This document shows positions 1 through 5,085 of a DNA stretch of 5,222 nt, piece after piece (positions within the stretch are counted from its first letter, which is position 1; every line of letters begins with the position of its first letter). Source of the stretch: Methanobacterium sp. PtaU1.Bin097 (GTDB taxonomy: Archaea; Methanobacteriota; Methanobacteria; Methanobacteriales; Methanobacteriaceae); assembly GCA_002067325.1 (NCBI GenBank), contig MVQY01000103.1, positions 1-5,222 of the forward strand, read 5' to 3'. The translations under genes and the position numbers were made by a program. The notes beneath the pieces are model-generated. The model did not search any database. It saw only the letters and a program-made list of their open reading frames with translations, and had not been told where the DNA came from.

Positions 1-80
1 TTAGAAGCAAATTCAGGTGTTAAAGCTTCGTTAGCCCTTCTTCTTACGCCAAATGTTCCGAATAATCGTTTGTTCGCCAT
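1..80 (-). CDS. glmM: Phosphohexose mutase, archaeal GlmM-like (N-terminal fragment)
   Basis: Only the first 26 codons are in the window; the gene runs off the left edge. The ATG at 80-78 begins MANKRLFGTFGVRRRANEAL, followed by TPEFAS. The FGTFGVR block followed by an AN-x-x-LTPEFA stretch is the N-terminal signature of alpha-D-phosphohexomutases in their archaeal form. These convert glucosamine-6-phosphate to glucosamine-1-phosphate (GlmM) or interconvert mannose/glucose 6- and 1-phosphates, and so feed UDP-sugar and cell-envelope synthesis in the cytoplasm. The catalytic phosphoserine, metal loop and sugar-binding loop lie outside the window, so GlmM cannot be separated from a phosphomannomutase here. 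No strong Shine-Dalgarno site precedes the ATG, only GGGG about 8 bases upstream. The gene diverges from the flavoprotein gene at 284. The family call is fairly safe; the exact substrate is a guess from related methanogens. Confidence 0.72.
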   Translation of the reverse strand, partial: MANKRLFGTFGVRRRANEALTPEFAS

Positions 81-283
81 AAAATAACCCCATTACTAAT
101 AATTAGGATAAAAAAGCTATGTCTTGAATTGCAAGTTCACTCGTTTAATTCATATTCTAATTTTCATGAATAAATATGTATCGAGAAAAAAAATTTATAG
201 GAACAAGTCCAAATAACTAATCAATTAAATATTCAGGGCCCTTAAAGTTGTTTGGAAGAAATTTTTATTTGAGATGGGAATTT
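81..283. promoter_or_regulatory. Divergent intergenic region between glmM-like and flavoprotein genes
   Basis: About 200 AT-rich bases with no convincing open frame or RNA gene. It must hold promoters for both flanking genes. The best plus-strand element is listed separately (185-200). On the minus strand, T-rich TATA-like stretches occur near 107-118 and 168-176, but neither stands out. Small palindromes are present (TTCATGAA at 163-170, AGGGCCCT at 235-242) with no clear role. Confidence 0.5.
185..200 (+). promoter_or_regulatory. Putative archaeal BRE/TATA promoter of the flavoprotein gene
   Basis: A purine-rich A-tract (GAAAAAAAAA) runs straight into TTTATAG, which resembles an archaeal BRE followed by a TATA box. 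Transcription would be expected to start about 25 bases downstream, near 220-225, leaving a leader of roughly 60 bases before the ATG at 284. This is a by-eye match in an AT-rich region, so it is only moderately supported. Confidence 0.42.
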
Positions 284-841
284 ATGGCTAAAAGGAAAGT
301 GGCTTGGGGAATAACCGGTGCTGGAGATATGATAGAGGAAACTGTTCAAGTGATGCTGGATATAAATGAAGATTTCAAAGATAAGGTTGAAATTGAAGTT
401 TTCATCTCTAAAGCCGGGGATCAGGTTATAAAATATTATGAAATATCCCATGAAATTGAAAGCGCATTCGATAAAATCTGGGTGGAAATCAATGCTAATT
501 CTCCCTTTTTAGCTGGTAACATCCAGCTGGGAAAGTATGAATTTATGCTAGTTGCCCCGGGAACCTCCAATACAGTGGCCAAAATAGCTCTGAGGATGGG
601 AGACACCCTCATATCCAACGCCGCCGTAATGGGCCAGAAAGCGAATGTTCCTCTCTACATTCTACCGGCAGATTTAGAAGAAGGAACCACCATCACCAAG
701 CTCCCGGACGGTAAAGATTTGAAACTAACCATCCGGAAGGAGGACGTGGAGCACGCCCAGAAACTGGCCAAAATGGACAATACCTACATATTAAGAACTC
801 CCCATGAAATTAGAAAAGTGTTTGAAGAAAACTTCGGTTAA
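284..841 (+). CDS. afpA: Archaeoflavoprotein AfpA / dihydromethanopterin reductase-type flavoprotein
   Basis: A 185-residue cytoplasmic protein of the HFCD-type flavoprotein fold, which also includes UbiX- and PPC-decarboxylase-like proteins. Visible motifs are AWGITGAGD (residues 7-15, N-terminal beta strand and flavin phosphate loop), EINANSPFLAG (68-78), LVAPGTSNTVAKIA (89-102, the family's flavin-binding APxTxNTxAK block) and a VPLYILPAD strand (122-130). This pattern matches the archaeal AfpA family, whose members are FMN proteins that accept electrons from ferredoxin or iron-sulfur flavoproteins; relatives reduce dihydromethanopterin to tetrahydromethanopterin. It contains no cysteine, so it has no [4Fe-4S] ferredoxin domain and must receive electrons from a partner. 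The ATG at 284 is preferred over a TTG at 248: GAGATG lies seven bases upstream, and the family normally begins just before the AWGITG motif. It is probably monocistronic, since its neighbours are divergent (left) and convergent (right). The family is confident; physiological acceptor versus H4MPT-precursor reduction is unresolved. Confidence 0.85.
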   Translation: MAKRKVAWGITGAGDMIEETVQVMLDINEDFKDKVEIEVFISKAGDQVIKYYEISHEIESAFDKIWVEINANSPFLAGNIQLGKYEFMLVAPGTSNTVAKIALRMGDTLISNAAVMGQKANVPLYILPADLEEGTTITKLPDGKDLKLTIRKEDVEHAQKLAKMDNTYILRTPHEIRKVFEENFG

Positions 842-868
842 TTTGAGGGATGCTATGGTTAATTTGAG
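836..868. repeat. Two 12-bp direct repeats spanning the flavoprotein stop codon
   Basis: GGTTAATTTGAG occurs exactly at 836-847 and again at 857-868, a period of 21 bases. The first copy contains the TAA stop of the flavoprotein gene (839-841). The second copy runs into the hairpin at 868-893. A short tandem duplication at the gene end explains it most simply. Confidence 0.7.
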
Positions 869-893
869 AATATTTGTTAATACTCAAATATTC
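868..893. terminator. Hairpin between convergent genes, putative bidirectional terminator
   Basis: GAATATTTG (868-876) and CAAATATTC (885-893) are perfect 9-bp inverted repeats around an 8-base loop. The hairpin lies in the 50-base gap between the stop of the flavoprotein gene and the stop of the minus-strand surface-protein gene, overlapping the latter's TGA by two bases. Archaeal termination depends mainly on T-rich tracts rather than hairpins, and the tracts here are short. The structure is clear but its role as terminator is inferred from position. Confidence 0.45.
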
Positions 894-2484
894 AAAGAAA
901 ATTAGTAGGGAACAAGGTAAAGCTCTCATTAACTCCATCCTGATAGCATATCCAGGAATTTAATTCTTTTTTCCAGTTGAATGATGCTTCAGAGTGTATT
1001 TCTTCCCATATATTTCCTTTTTTAACCCAGTAAACCCGGTTATAAACCTGGTTATCACTTAGATATTCCACTGTCCAGGTATCGTTGGTGCTGTTGGTGA
1101 ATATGCCATGTTCTGTTTTATTGGCTTGGATCCAGTGCCAGGAATATTGAGTGCCTGAATAGCAGCACCAATCACTATCATTAATCCTCTGCCATACATA
1201 TGGATGAATACCTTTCCACTGGTAGTACCATTCATTCAAACCTATTTGTTTAACAGTTAACTGGGAACCTGTGCTTGAACCCCAATTACCTCCCTTTAAA
1301 ACCGTGTCTAAGATAGGTGGATAATCAGCAATACCAGTTCTAACTGAACCCAAGAGGGTTAAACTCGGATCCAATCCTGCACCGCCCCATAAACCACCGG
1401 TTCTATAAAGAAGTTCGGCAGCCATCATTTTGGTTTCGTATAAACCGGTTGCCTCGTTGATGGTCCTGAAATTGGTTAATGAGGAAGTATCAATACCCGC
1501 CGCATGCAGTCTATCTATGAACCTGCTTGATACGAAATCCGGCTCTTCCATCTGCAGGTAATCGGCCGGACCGTTCCTGGTAATGACTACATCATCTATT
1601 CCGGCTGTTGTTAGATAATCTACTGCTTCATCCATGTGGATAGTAGGGTCTGTCAGGATTATCGAGTTATTATGTACTGCCAGGGGTATGATGGAAGGTA
1701 ATTCCCCATAGAAACCAGCGTAAGCAGTTTTAACTTCAACGCTCCTCTGACCAAGGATATCCCTGATTCTATCAGAAACCAGGACACTGGTCTGGAAATT
1801 GTCATCCCCCCCTATTTCCTCTAACTGGATGTCTTTAGAATTCAAATCATTTATTATACCTTGAGAAACAGTTCCCACAACAATAACACGTTTTATATTA
1901 TTATCTGATATGTAACTTTCATATTCAAGCTCTAAAGTGTCAGAAGAGACGTATTCACCTGGTTCAGCCACCACAAAAACAGGAACATCCATATAAGCCC
2001 CTAAAAGTGAAGCTGACGGATCAGAAGCGGTGATTATAACTGTATCCTGGGATTTGTAAGCCTTCTCAGCCATTTCAGTGAGGATTTCTGCTTTAGAAGA
2101 TCCGTCGATCCTCTCAACATTTAAATTAAGCAGTTTCAAGGAAAGAACCTGCCAGGGGGAAACCGGACCAATCAGGATTACCTTTTTGATATTAGCCCTG
2201 TCTTTAAACAGGGAAAACCATTCATTCAATGGGAAGGGAATGGTTTGACTTGTTAAAATGAGGGGTATCCCCTCTTTCCCGGCGTAGGATGCAACACCCA
2301 CCTCCAGGGCCTTCATATCACCAGTTGCAGAACAGATGATGACGGTATCGTTAACTTCTCCAGAAAATCCGTTAAAGGATTCATCTGTGGTAACGGAATT
2401 AATTAAGAAACAAAGAATTAAAACTCCAATAAAGAGACAGGCAAATATCCAAAGGAGTTTATATGATTTATCCATCAACATCAC
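892..2484 (-). CDS. Membrane-anchored exported protein with cell-wall-binding repeat 2-like units and Trp-rich C-terminal domain
   Basis: A 530-residue protein (527 if the ATG at 2475 is used). Residues 10-31 form one hydrophobic segment after a Lys-containing N-terminus, a signal anchor that leaves the rest outside the cell. Three repeats resembling the CW_binding_2 family follow: about 47-143 (KKVILIGPVSPWQV, then VERIDGSSKAEILTEMAEKA), 146-243 (KRVIVVGTVSQGIINDL, then EEIGGDDNFQTSVLVSDRI) and a weaker one at 252-335 (DDVVITRNGPADY). The remainder, about 360-530, matches no family I recognise. It has 13 Trp between 366 and 511, a WCCY motif (439-442) and C513. Sequons N435, N455, N464, N467 and N519 suggest N-glycosylation. 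The gene lies 15-24 bases downstream of the GT-C membrane protein, so the two are very likely co-transcribed. Possible starts are GTG 2484, ATG 2481 and ATG 2475; GTGAT four bases before 2475 could serve as its Shine-Dalgarno site. A surface role is inferred; the binding target is unknown. Confidence 0.78.
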   Translation of the reverse strand: MMLMDKSYKLLWIFACLFIGVLILCFLINSVTTDESFNGFSGEVNDTVIICSATGDMKALEVGVASYAGKEGIPLILTSQTIPFPLNEWFSLFKDRANIKKVILIGPVSPWQVLSLKLLNLNVERIDGSSKAEILTEMAEKAYKSQDTVIITASDPSASLLGAYMDVPVFVVAEPGEYVSSDTLELEYESYISDNNIKRVIVVGTVSQGIINDLNSKDIQLEEIGGDDNFQTSVLVSDRIRDILGQRSVEVKTAYAGFYGELPSIIPLAVHNNSIILTDPTIHMDEAVDYLTTAGIDDVVITRNGPADYLQMEEPDFVSSRFIDRLHAAGIDTSSLTNFRTINEATGLYETKMMAAELLYRTGGLWGGAGLDPSLTLLGSVRTGIADYPPILDTVLKGGNWGSSTGSQLTVKQIGLNEWYYQWKGIHPYVWQRINDSDWCCYSGTQYSWHWIQANKTEHGIFTNSTNDTWTVEYLSDNQVYNRVYWVKKGNIWEEIHSEASFNWKKELNSWICYQDGVNESFTLFPTNFL

Positions 2485-2499
2485 TTATCTTTTCGTGAA

Positions 2500-4104
2500 T
2501 TATTCAACTACACAGATGACGTAGTTACCATTTCTATACACTTCCCGAGCGTAAGGGGGAATAATCATTCCATTTCGAAGCAGGAAGTATTTGATGTTAT
2601 CCATTAAAAGCTGCTCACGGTTTAAACTGCCAACATCATCCATATTCCTTTTAAAGACAGATAAGGGTATACTTTCACTGTATCCTCCCTTCATCACCTT
2701 CATCCTGGTTGTAGAAACTATTATGGTATCCATATAGGAATCAACAGAATAGACTGTTTTATCTCTCTCCCCATTATATTTAAACCAATCCACCACCCCC
2801 TCTCTGTTCTGGGCGAGTGTAAGATCCCCAAACCGGTCAGCTATGACCTGAAACTTGAAGATGTAGTCCAGAGGGTTAAAGAGTATATGCACACTCTCGG
2901 GGAAGATATAATCGGAATGTAAATCGTCTGGACTTATCAGGTTAGGTGTGTAGCCATCGGCAAATACAGCGCCTGAAATTAGGGTGAAGACGCTTAGAAG
3001 GATTAGCACCGTTAATTTTATATGTTTTTTAAGGTTCTTAAAGGGGCTTTTAGAGGAGTTGATTTTCTGATGAGTTTTATATCGACTGTTTTTATTCAAT
3101 CTCTTTTCTAACGCATCTAAAGTGACTGCCACCCCATACCCCGCCATAATGATAAGGGGATAGGAGGTTACTTCCAGTACACGGATGGGAATTAAATCTA
3201 CACCAATAAAATATGCTCGGCTTAAGATTAACGTGGAAAGTGACCAGACCAGGATGAAAATGCCCTTATTTTCGCCTTTCTTGAGCAGGGATAAACCCCC
3301 AAGAGTGGCAAGTAAAGTAGGAATAATCCCCAGGTATCGGATGTAATATTCGGATATGGGGAGCGGGTATCCTGGGAAAATGTTGAACTGGGGGTGATAT
3401 AGGATATAAAGCGGCCCCCACCAGAGTAAAGCCATAACTGCGGTGATGGTAATGAAAATAGCCAGATATTTAGGGTTAAAGCTTCTCTTCAAGAGCTTCA
3501 TAACTGCTGCGAAGATGAACACTACTACGAGTATCATAAATGCCGTTAAACTGTGGGTTAAAAACACCACTCCACATAATACGGCCGAAACCAGGAGGAA
3601 TTTAAAGTTACCATCCTCATTGGCCCGGTAATATGCATATAAAACCAGGGGCATTAATATAAGGCTTAAAGTACCGGGGGATGCAAAAAATCCCCGGTTA
3701 ATGGTTATAAGACTGAATATGGTGAGTATACCAGCCGATATTCCTGAAATAAACCCGAATAAACGATAAGTAACGTAAGTGATGGACAGAACTAGGACCA
3801 TGGCCAGTACCGGCTGCAAGTATCTGGCCACCTGAAACGGGTCTGTACCCGAAACATAGGAAAGTCCAGCCAGGAGGAAGTGGAAAACAGGTGGATAGGC
3901 TATGGGCCTTCCCAATGGAGCGACTGTTAAGGGATCAAAGTAGGTGAATCCATACTCCAGATAGAGCTCTGCCAGATGAACGTGGTAATAGATATCCCAG
4001 CTTAACGGCCACTGAAATTTCAGGGTGGGGATCAACACTATTAAAAATGCCATTACAGCAGGAATTACGAGTAAAAAGGTTTTCCAACCCTTTTGTGTGT
4101 TCAA
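2500..4104 (-). CDS. Polytopic GT-C-type glycosyltransferase-like membrane protein
   Basis: A 534-residue integral membrane protein. Hydrophobic segments are visible near 9-27, 96-117, 119-135, 144-157, 169-200, 212-235, 257-275, 280-296, 312-328 and 362-383, followed by a soluble, probably extracellular, tail of about 150 residues. The first outer loop has SWDIYYHVHLAELYLEYGF (35-53), close to the acidic D-x-YYH-x-x-LAE loop of STT3/AglB and other GT-C enzymes; D37 is the likely catalytic or metal-binding acid. YPPVFHFLLAGL (70-81) and PIRVLEVTSYPLIIMAGYG (306-324) also fit large GT-C and PTPS-related membrane families. The STT3 WWDYG motif is absent; the tail has VVDWFKYNGERD (437-448) instead. 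Such proteins usually move a sugar from a lipid-linked donor on the outer face of the membrane; the substrate is unknown. It is the first gene of an operon with the repeat protein. The start is TTG at 4104, because no ATG or GTG lies in frame between it and an upstream stop. The next ATG, at 4053, would cut into the first membrane segment. Confidence 0.78.
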   Translation of the reverse strand: MNTQKGWKTFLLVIPAVMAFLIVLIPTLKFQWPLSWDIYYHVHLAELYLEYGFTYFDPLTVAPLGRPIAYPPVFHFLLAGLSYVSGTDPFQVARYLQPVLAMVLVLSITYVTYRLFGFISGISAGILTIFSLITINRGFFASPGTLSLILMPLVLYAYYRANEDGNFKFLLVSAVLCGVVFLTHSLTAFMILVVVFIFAAVMKLLKRSFNPKYLAIFITITAVMALLWWGPLYILYHPQFNIFPGYPLPISEYYIRYLGIIPTLLATLGGLSLLKKGENKGIFILVWSLSTLILSRAYFIGVDLIPIRVLEVTSYPLIIMAGYGVAVTLDALEKRLNKNSRYKTHQKINSSKSPFKNLKKHIKLTVLILLSVFTLISGAVFADGYTPNLISPDDLHSDYIFPESVHILFNPLDYIFKFQVIADRFGDLTLAQNREGVVDWFKYNGERDKTVYSVDSYMDTIIVSTTRMKVMKGGYSESIPLSVFKRNMDDVGSLNREQLLMDNIKYFLLRNGMIIPPYAREVYRNGNYVICVVE

Positions 4105-4134
4105 GTAGTCTATTCTAGTGGTCGTACTAACTCT

Positions 4135-4140
4135 ACCTCC
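4135..4140 (-). promoter_or_regulatory. Strong Shine-Dalgarno sequence with no start codon at normal spacing
   Basis: On the minus strand the sequence reads GGAGGT, a near-perfect archaeal ribosome-binding site. The first usable in-frame start of the GT-C gene is the TTG at 4104, about 30 bases further on, and that TTG has no good site of its own. The GGAGGT instead lies inside an 11-codon frame (4145-4110). It may be a leader element, or a sign that the true start is non-canonical. Confidence 0.4.
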
Positions 4141-4209
4141 AACATTGGATTTACTTTTAGAACAAATTTATGGTGAAAATTACTCCATACTTATATTAAT
4201 TCCACATTT

Positions 4210-4240
4210 AATTTATAGCACAACATCAAAATATTTAAAA
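4210..4240 (-). promoter_or_regulatory. Putative TATA elements of the GT-C operon
   Basis: Read on the minus strand, TTTTAAATAT (4240-4231) follows a pyrimidine-rich stretch, and TGCTATAAATT (4220-4210) comes shortly after. Either could be the TATA box, putting the transcript start near 4209 or near 4188 and giving an 85-105 base leader. A third weaker candidate, TAATATAAG, lies at 4198-4190. I cannot choose between them from sequence alone. Confidence 0.33.
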
Positions 4241-4300
4241 GAATGTCACAGGTTAAATGAGGTTACAGGGTCTCTGGTGTGATCACTCTTTTAGATTACC

Positions 4301-4333
4301 TAAACATTTGATTTTAATATTAAATTTAGTTTA
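4301..4333 (+). promoter_or_regulatory. TetR promoter TATA box within a near-palindrome, candidate operator
   Basis: TTTAATATTAAA (4313-4324) is a perfect 12-bp palindrome and also the best TATA-like element upstream of the TetR gene; a start near 4345 would leave a leader of about 25 bases. Outer arms extend it imperfectly: TAAAC at 4301-4305 faces GTTTA at 4329-4333, and CTAAAC-ATTT on the left faces AAAT-TTAG on the right with a one-base offset. TetR dimers usually bind palindromes of 15-30 bases over their own promoter, so this is a plausible autoregulatory site. AT-rich palindromes also arise by chance. Confidence 0.42.
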
Positions 4334-4370
4334 TTACAGAGATAAAATAAAATTAAGGGAAGGGTGAATT

Positions 4371-4982
4371 ATGGATACAAAATCAAGGATCATGGAAACA
4401 GCCTTCAAACTTTTACTTAAAAAAGGATTTGATAATGTTTCCATAAATGAAGTTAAAAAAGAATCAAACATCACTACCGGCGGATTCTATCACCATTTTG
4501 AGAGTAAAGACACGTTGATGGTCGAGGTAATAAAAAAATACTTATTTAACTATTTCTATTTAACCATGGAACAGATTAAAAATTTCGAAGGGACGCCCAA
4601 AGAGAAACTAAAAGTTGCAATACTATCAATTATCGGTGATGATTCTGTAATCAATGAAACTACTCAGCTTGTGGGAGGTCCCGAAAAAATAGACTATAGA
4701 ACACTACACCTACTATTGATAGAAGGTGTTCAGAAATATAATATGATAAGCGAAATTTATACAGAGTTCTTCACTAATATGTTTGATTTTATTAAGGACG
4801 TAATCAATGAAGGTATAGCTCAGGGTGTAATAAGATCAGATATTAATAATACCATAGTTTCAGAGGTTATAGAAACTATGATGATGGGAACTGTCATAAT
4901 GTGGATAGCATTGCCGGAAAAATCCATGAAAGAAAGAGTGGAAACTAATATAAACGAAGTATGGGAACACATAAAAAATTAG
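4371..4982 (+). CDS. TetR/AcrR family transcriptional regulator
   Basis: A 203-residue protein of typical TetR length. Residues 1-50 are the DNA-binding domain: helix 1 (KSRIMETAFKLLLKKGFDNV), then the helix-turn-helix SINEVKKESNITTGGFYHHF (24-43) and SKDTL, matching the family's T-x-x-x-I-x-x-x-x-G-V-x-x-G-x-F-Y-x-H-F-x-x-K pattern. Residues 51-203 are a helical ligand-binding and dimerisation domain that cannot be tied to a ligand; the MMMGTVIMWIAL stretch (170-181) is typical of the dimer-interface helices. The start is the ATG at 4371, preceded by AGGGTGA at 4361-4367. It is transcribed divergently from the GT-C/surface-protein operon, which makes that operon its most likely target along with itself. 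Sampled lines are visibly AT-richer than those in the neighbouring GT-C gene (27% versus about 43-52% G+C), hinting at a different origin. Confidence 0.92.
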   Translation: MDTKSRIMETAFKLLLKKGFDNVSINEVKKESNITTGGFYHHFESKDTLMVEVIKKYLFNYFYLTMEQIKNFEGTPKEKLKVAILSIIGDDSVINETTQLVGGPEKIDYRTLHLLLIEGVQKYNMISEIYTEFFTNMFDFIKDVINEGIAQGVIRSDINNTIVSEVIETMMMGTVIMWIALPEKSMKERVETNINEVWEHIKN

Positions 4983-5085
4983 TTTTTACTAAAGGGAAAG
5001 TGATTTAATTAGATTTTACTGAAAATGAAGTTTTATTCACCAAACAAAATGAAGTTTTATCCACTAAACCATTTGTTTTAGAGCA
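4983..5085. other. Convergent intergenic region with T-rich tracts
   Basis: The TetR gene (plus) and the partial right-edge gene (minus) converge here. A T5 run (4983-4987) directly follows the TetR stop, and further TTTT tracts follow at 5014-5017, 5031-5034 and 5055-5058, which suits archaeal oligo-T termination. The tandem repeat at 5022-5069 occupies the middle. AAACAAA (5042-5048) and TTTGTTT (5072-5078) could pair, but the loop is 23 bases and the stem is weak. Confidence 0.4.
5022..5069. repeat. Tandem duplication of a 24-bp unit
   Basis: Two adjacent 24-base copies, 5022-5045 and 5046-5069, both begin AAAATGAAGTTTTAT and end AAAC. They differ at only two positions, a T/C and a C/T transition. 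Looser versions of the TTTTACT-x-AAA core occur upstream, at about 4983-4993 and 5014-5024, so the stretch may have grown by repeated slippage. It lies between convergent genes and encodes nothing recognisable. Confidence 0.8.

Larger units (their letters stand above)
4105..4370. promoter_or_regulatory. Divergent promoter region between GT-C operon and TetR gene
   Basis: 266 bases with no substantial gene. It carries the promoters of the minus-strand GT-C/surface-protein operon and of the plus-strand TetR gene, plus two palindromes (4279-4286 and the one around 4301-4333). A minus-strand 11-codon open frame at 4145-4110 is discussed under findings. The arrangement is the classic one for a regulator controlling itself and a divergent operon. 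Confidence 0.6.

Noticed and set aside
151..178. CATATT/AATATG inverted repeat around TTCATGAA
   Set aside because: The arms are 6 bases, the centres do not coincide, and AT-rich DNA gives such matches by chance.
235..242. AGGGCCCT palindrome in the flavoprotein leader
   Set aside because: It stands out in an AT-rich stretch, but only 8 bases pair, with no loop or extension, and no function can be argued.
248..283. TTG at 248 as start of the flavoprotein gene, adding 12 residues
   Set aside because: The ATG at 284 has GAGATG at good spacing and matches the family's usual N-terminus; the extra residues look like translated leader.
242..618. Minus-strand open frames opposite the flavoprotein gene
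   Set aside because: They lie antisense to a well-supported gene, have no ribosome-binding site and resemble no known protein.
2336..2524. Plus-strand 62-codon frame
   Set aside because: It is antisense to the N-terminus of the surface-protein gene and spans an operon junction; its composition is what a shadow frame would give.
3443..3631. Plus-strand 62-codon frame inside the GT-C gene
   Set aside because: It is an antisense shadow of membrane-segment codons, with no independent support.
4983..5085. Possible CRISPR-like or attachment-site repeat
   Set aside because: The two 24-bp copies touch with no spacer, and there is no integrase, tRNA or flanking mobile gene.
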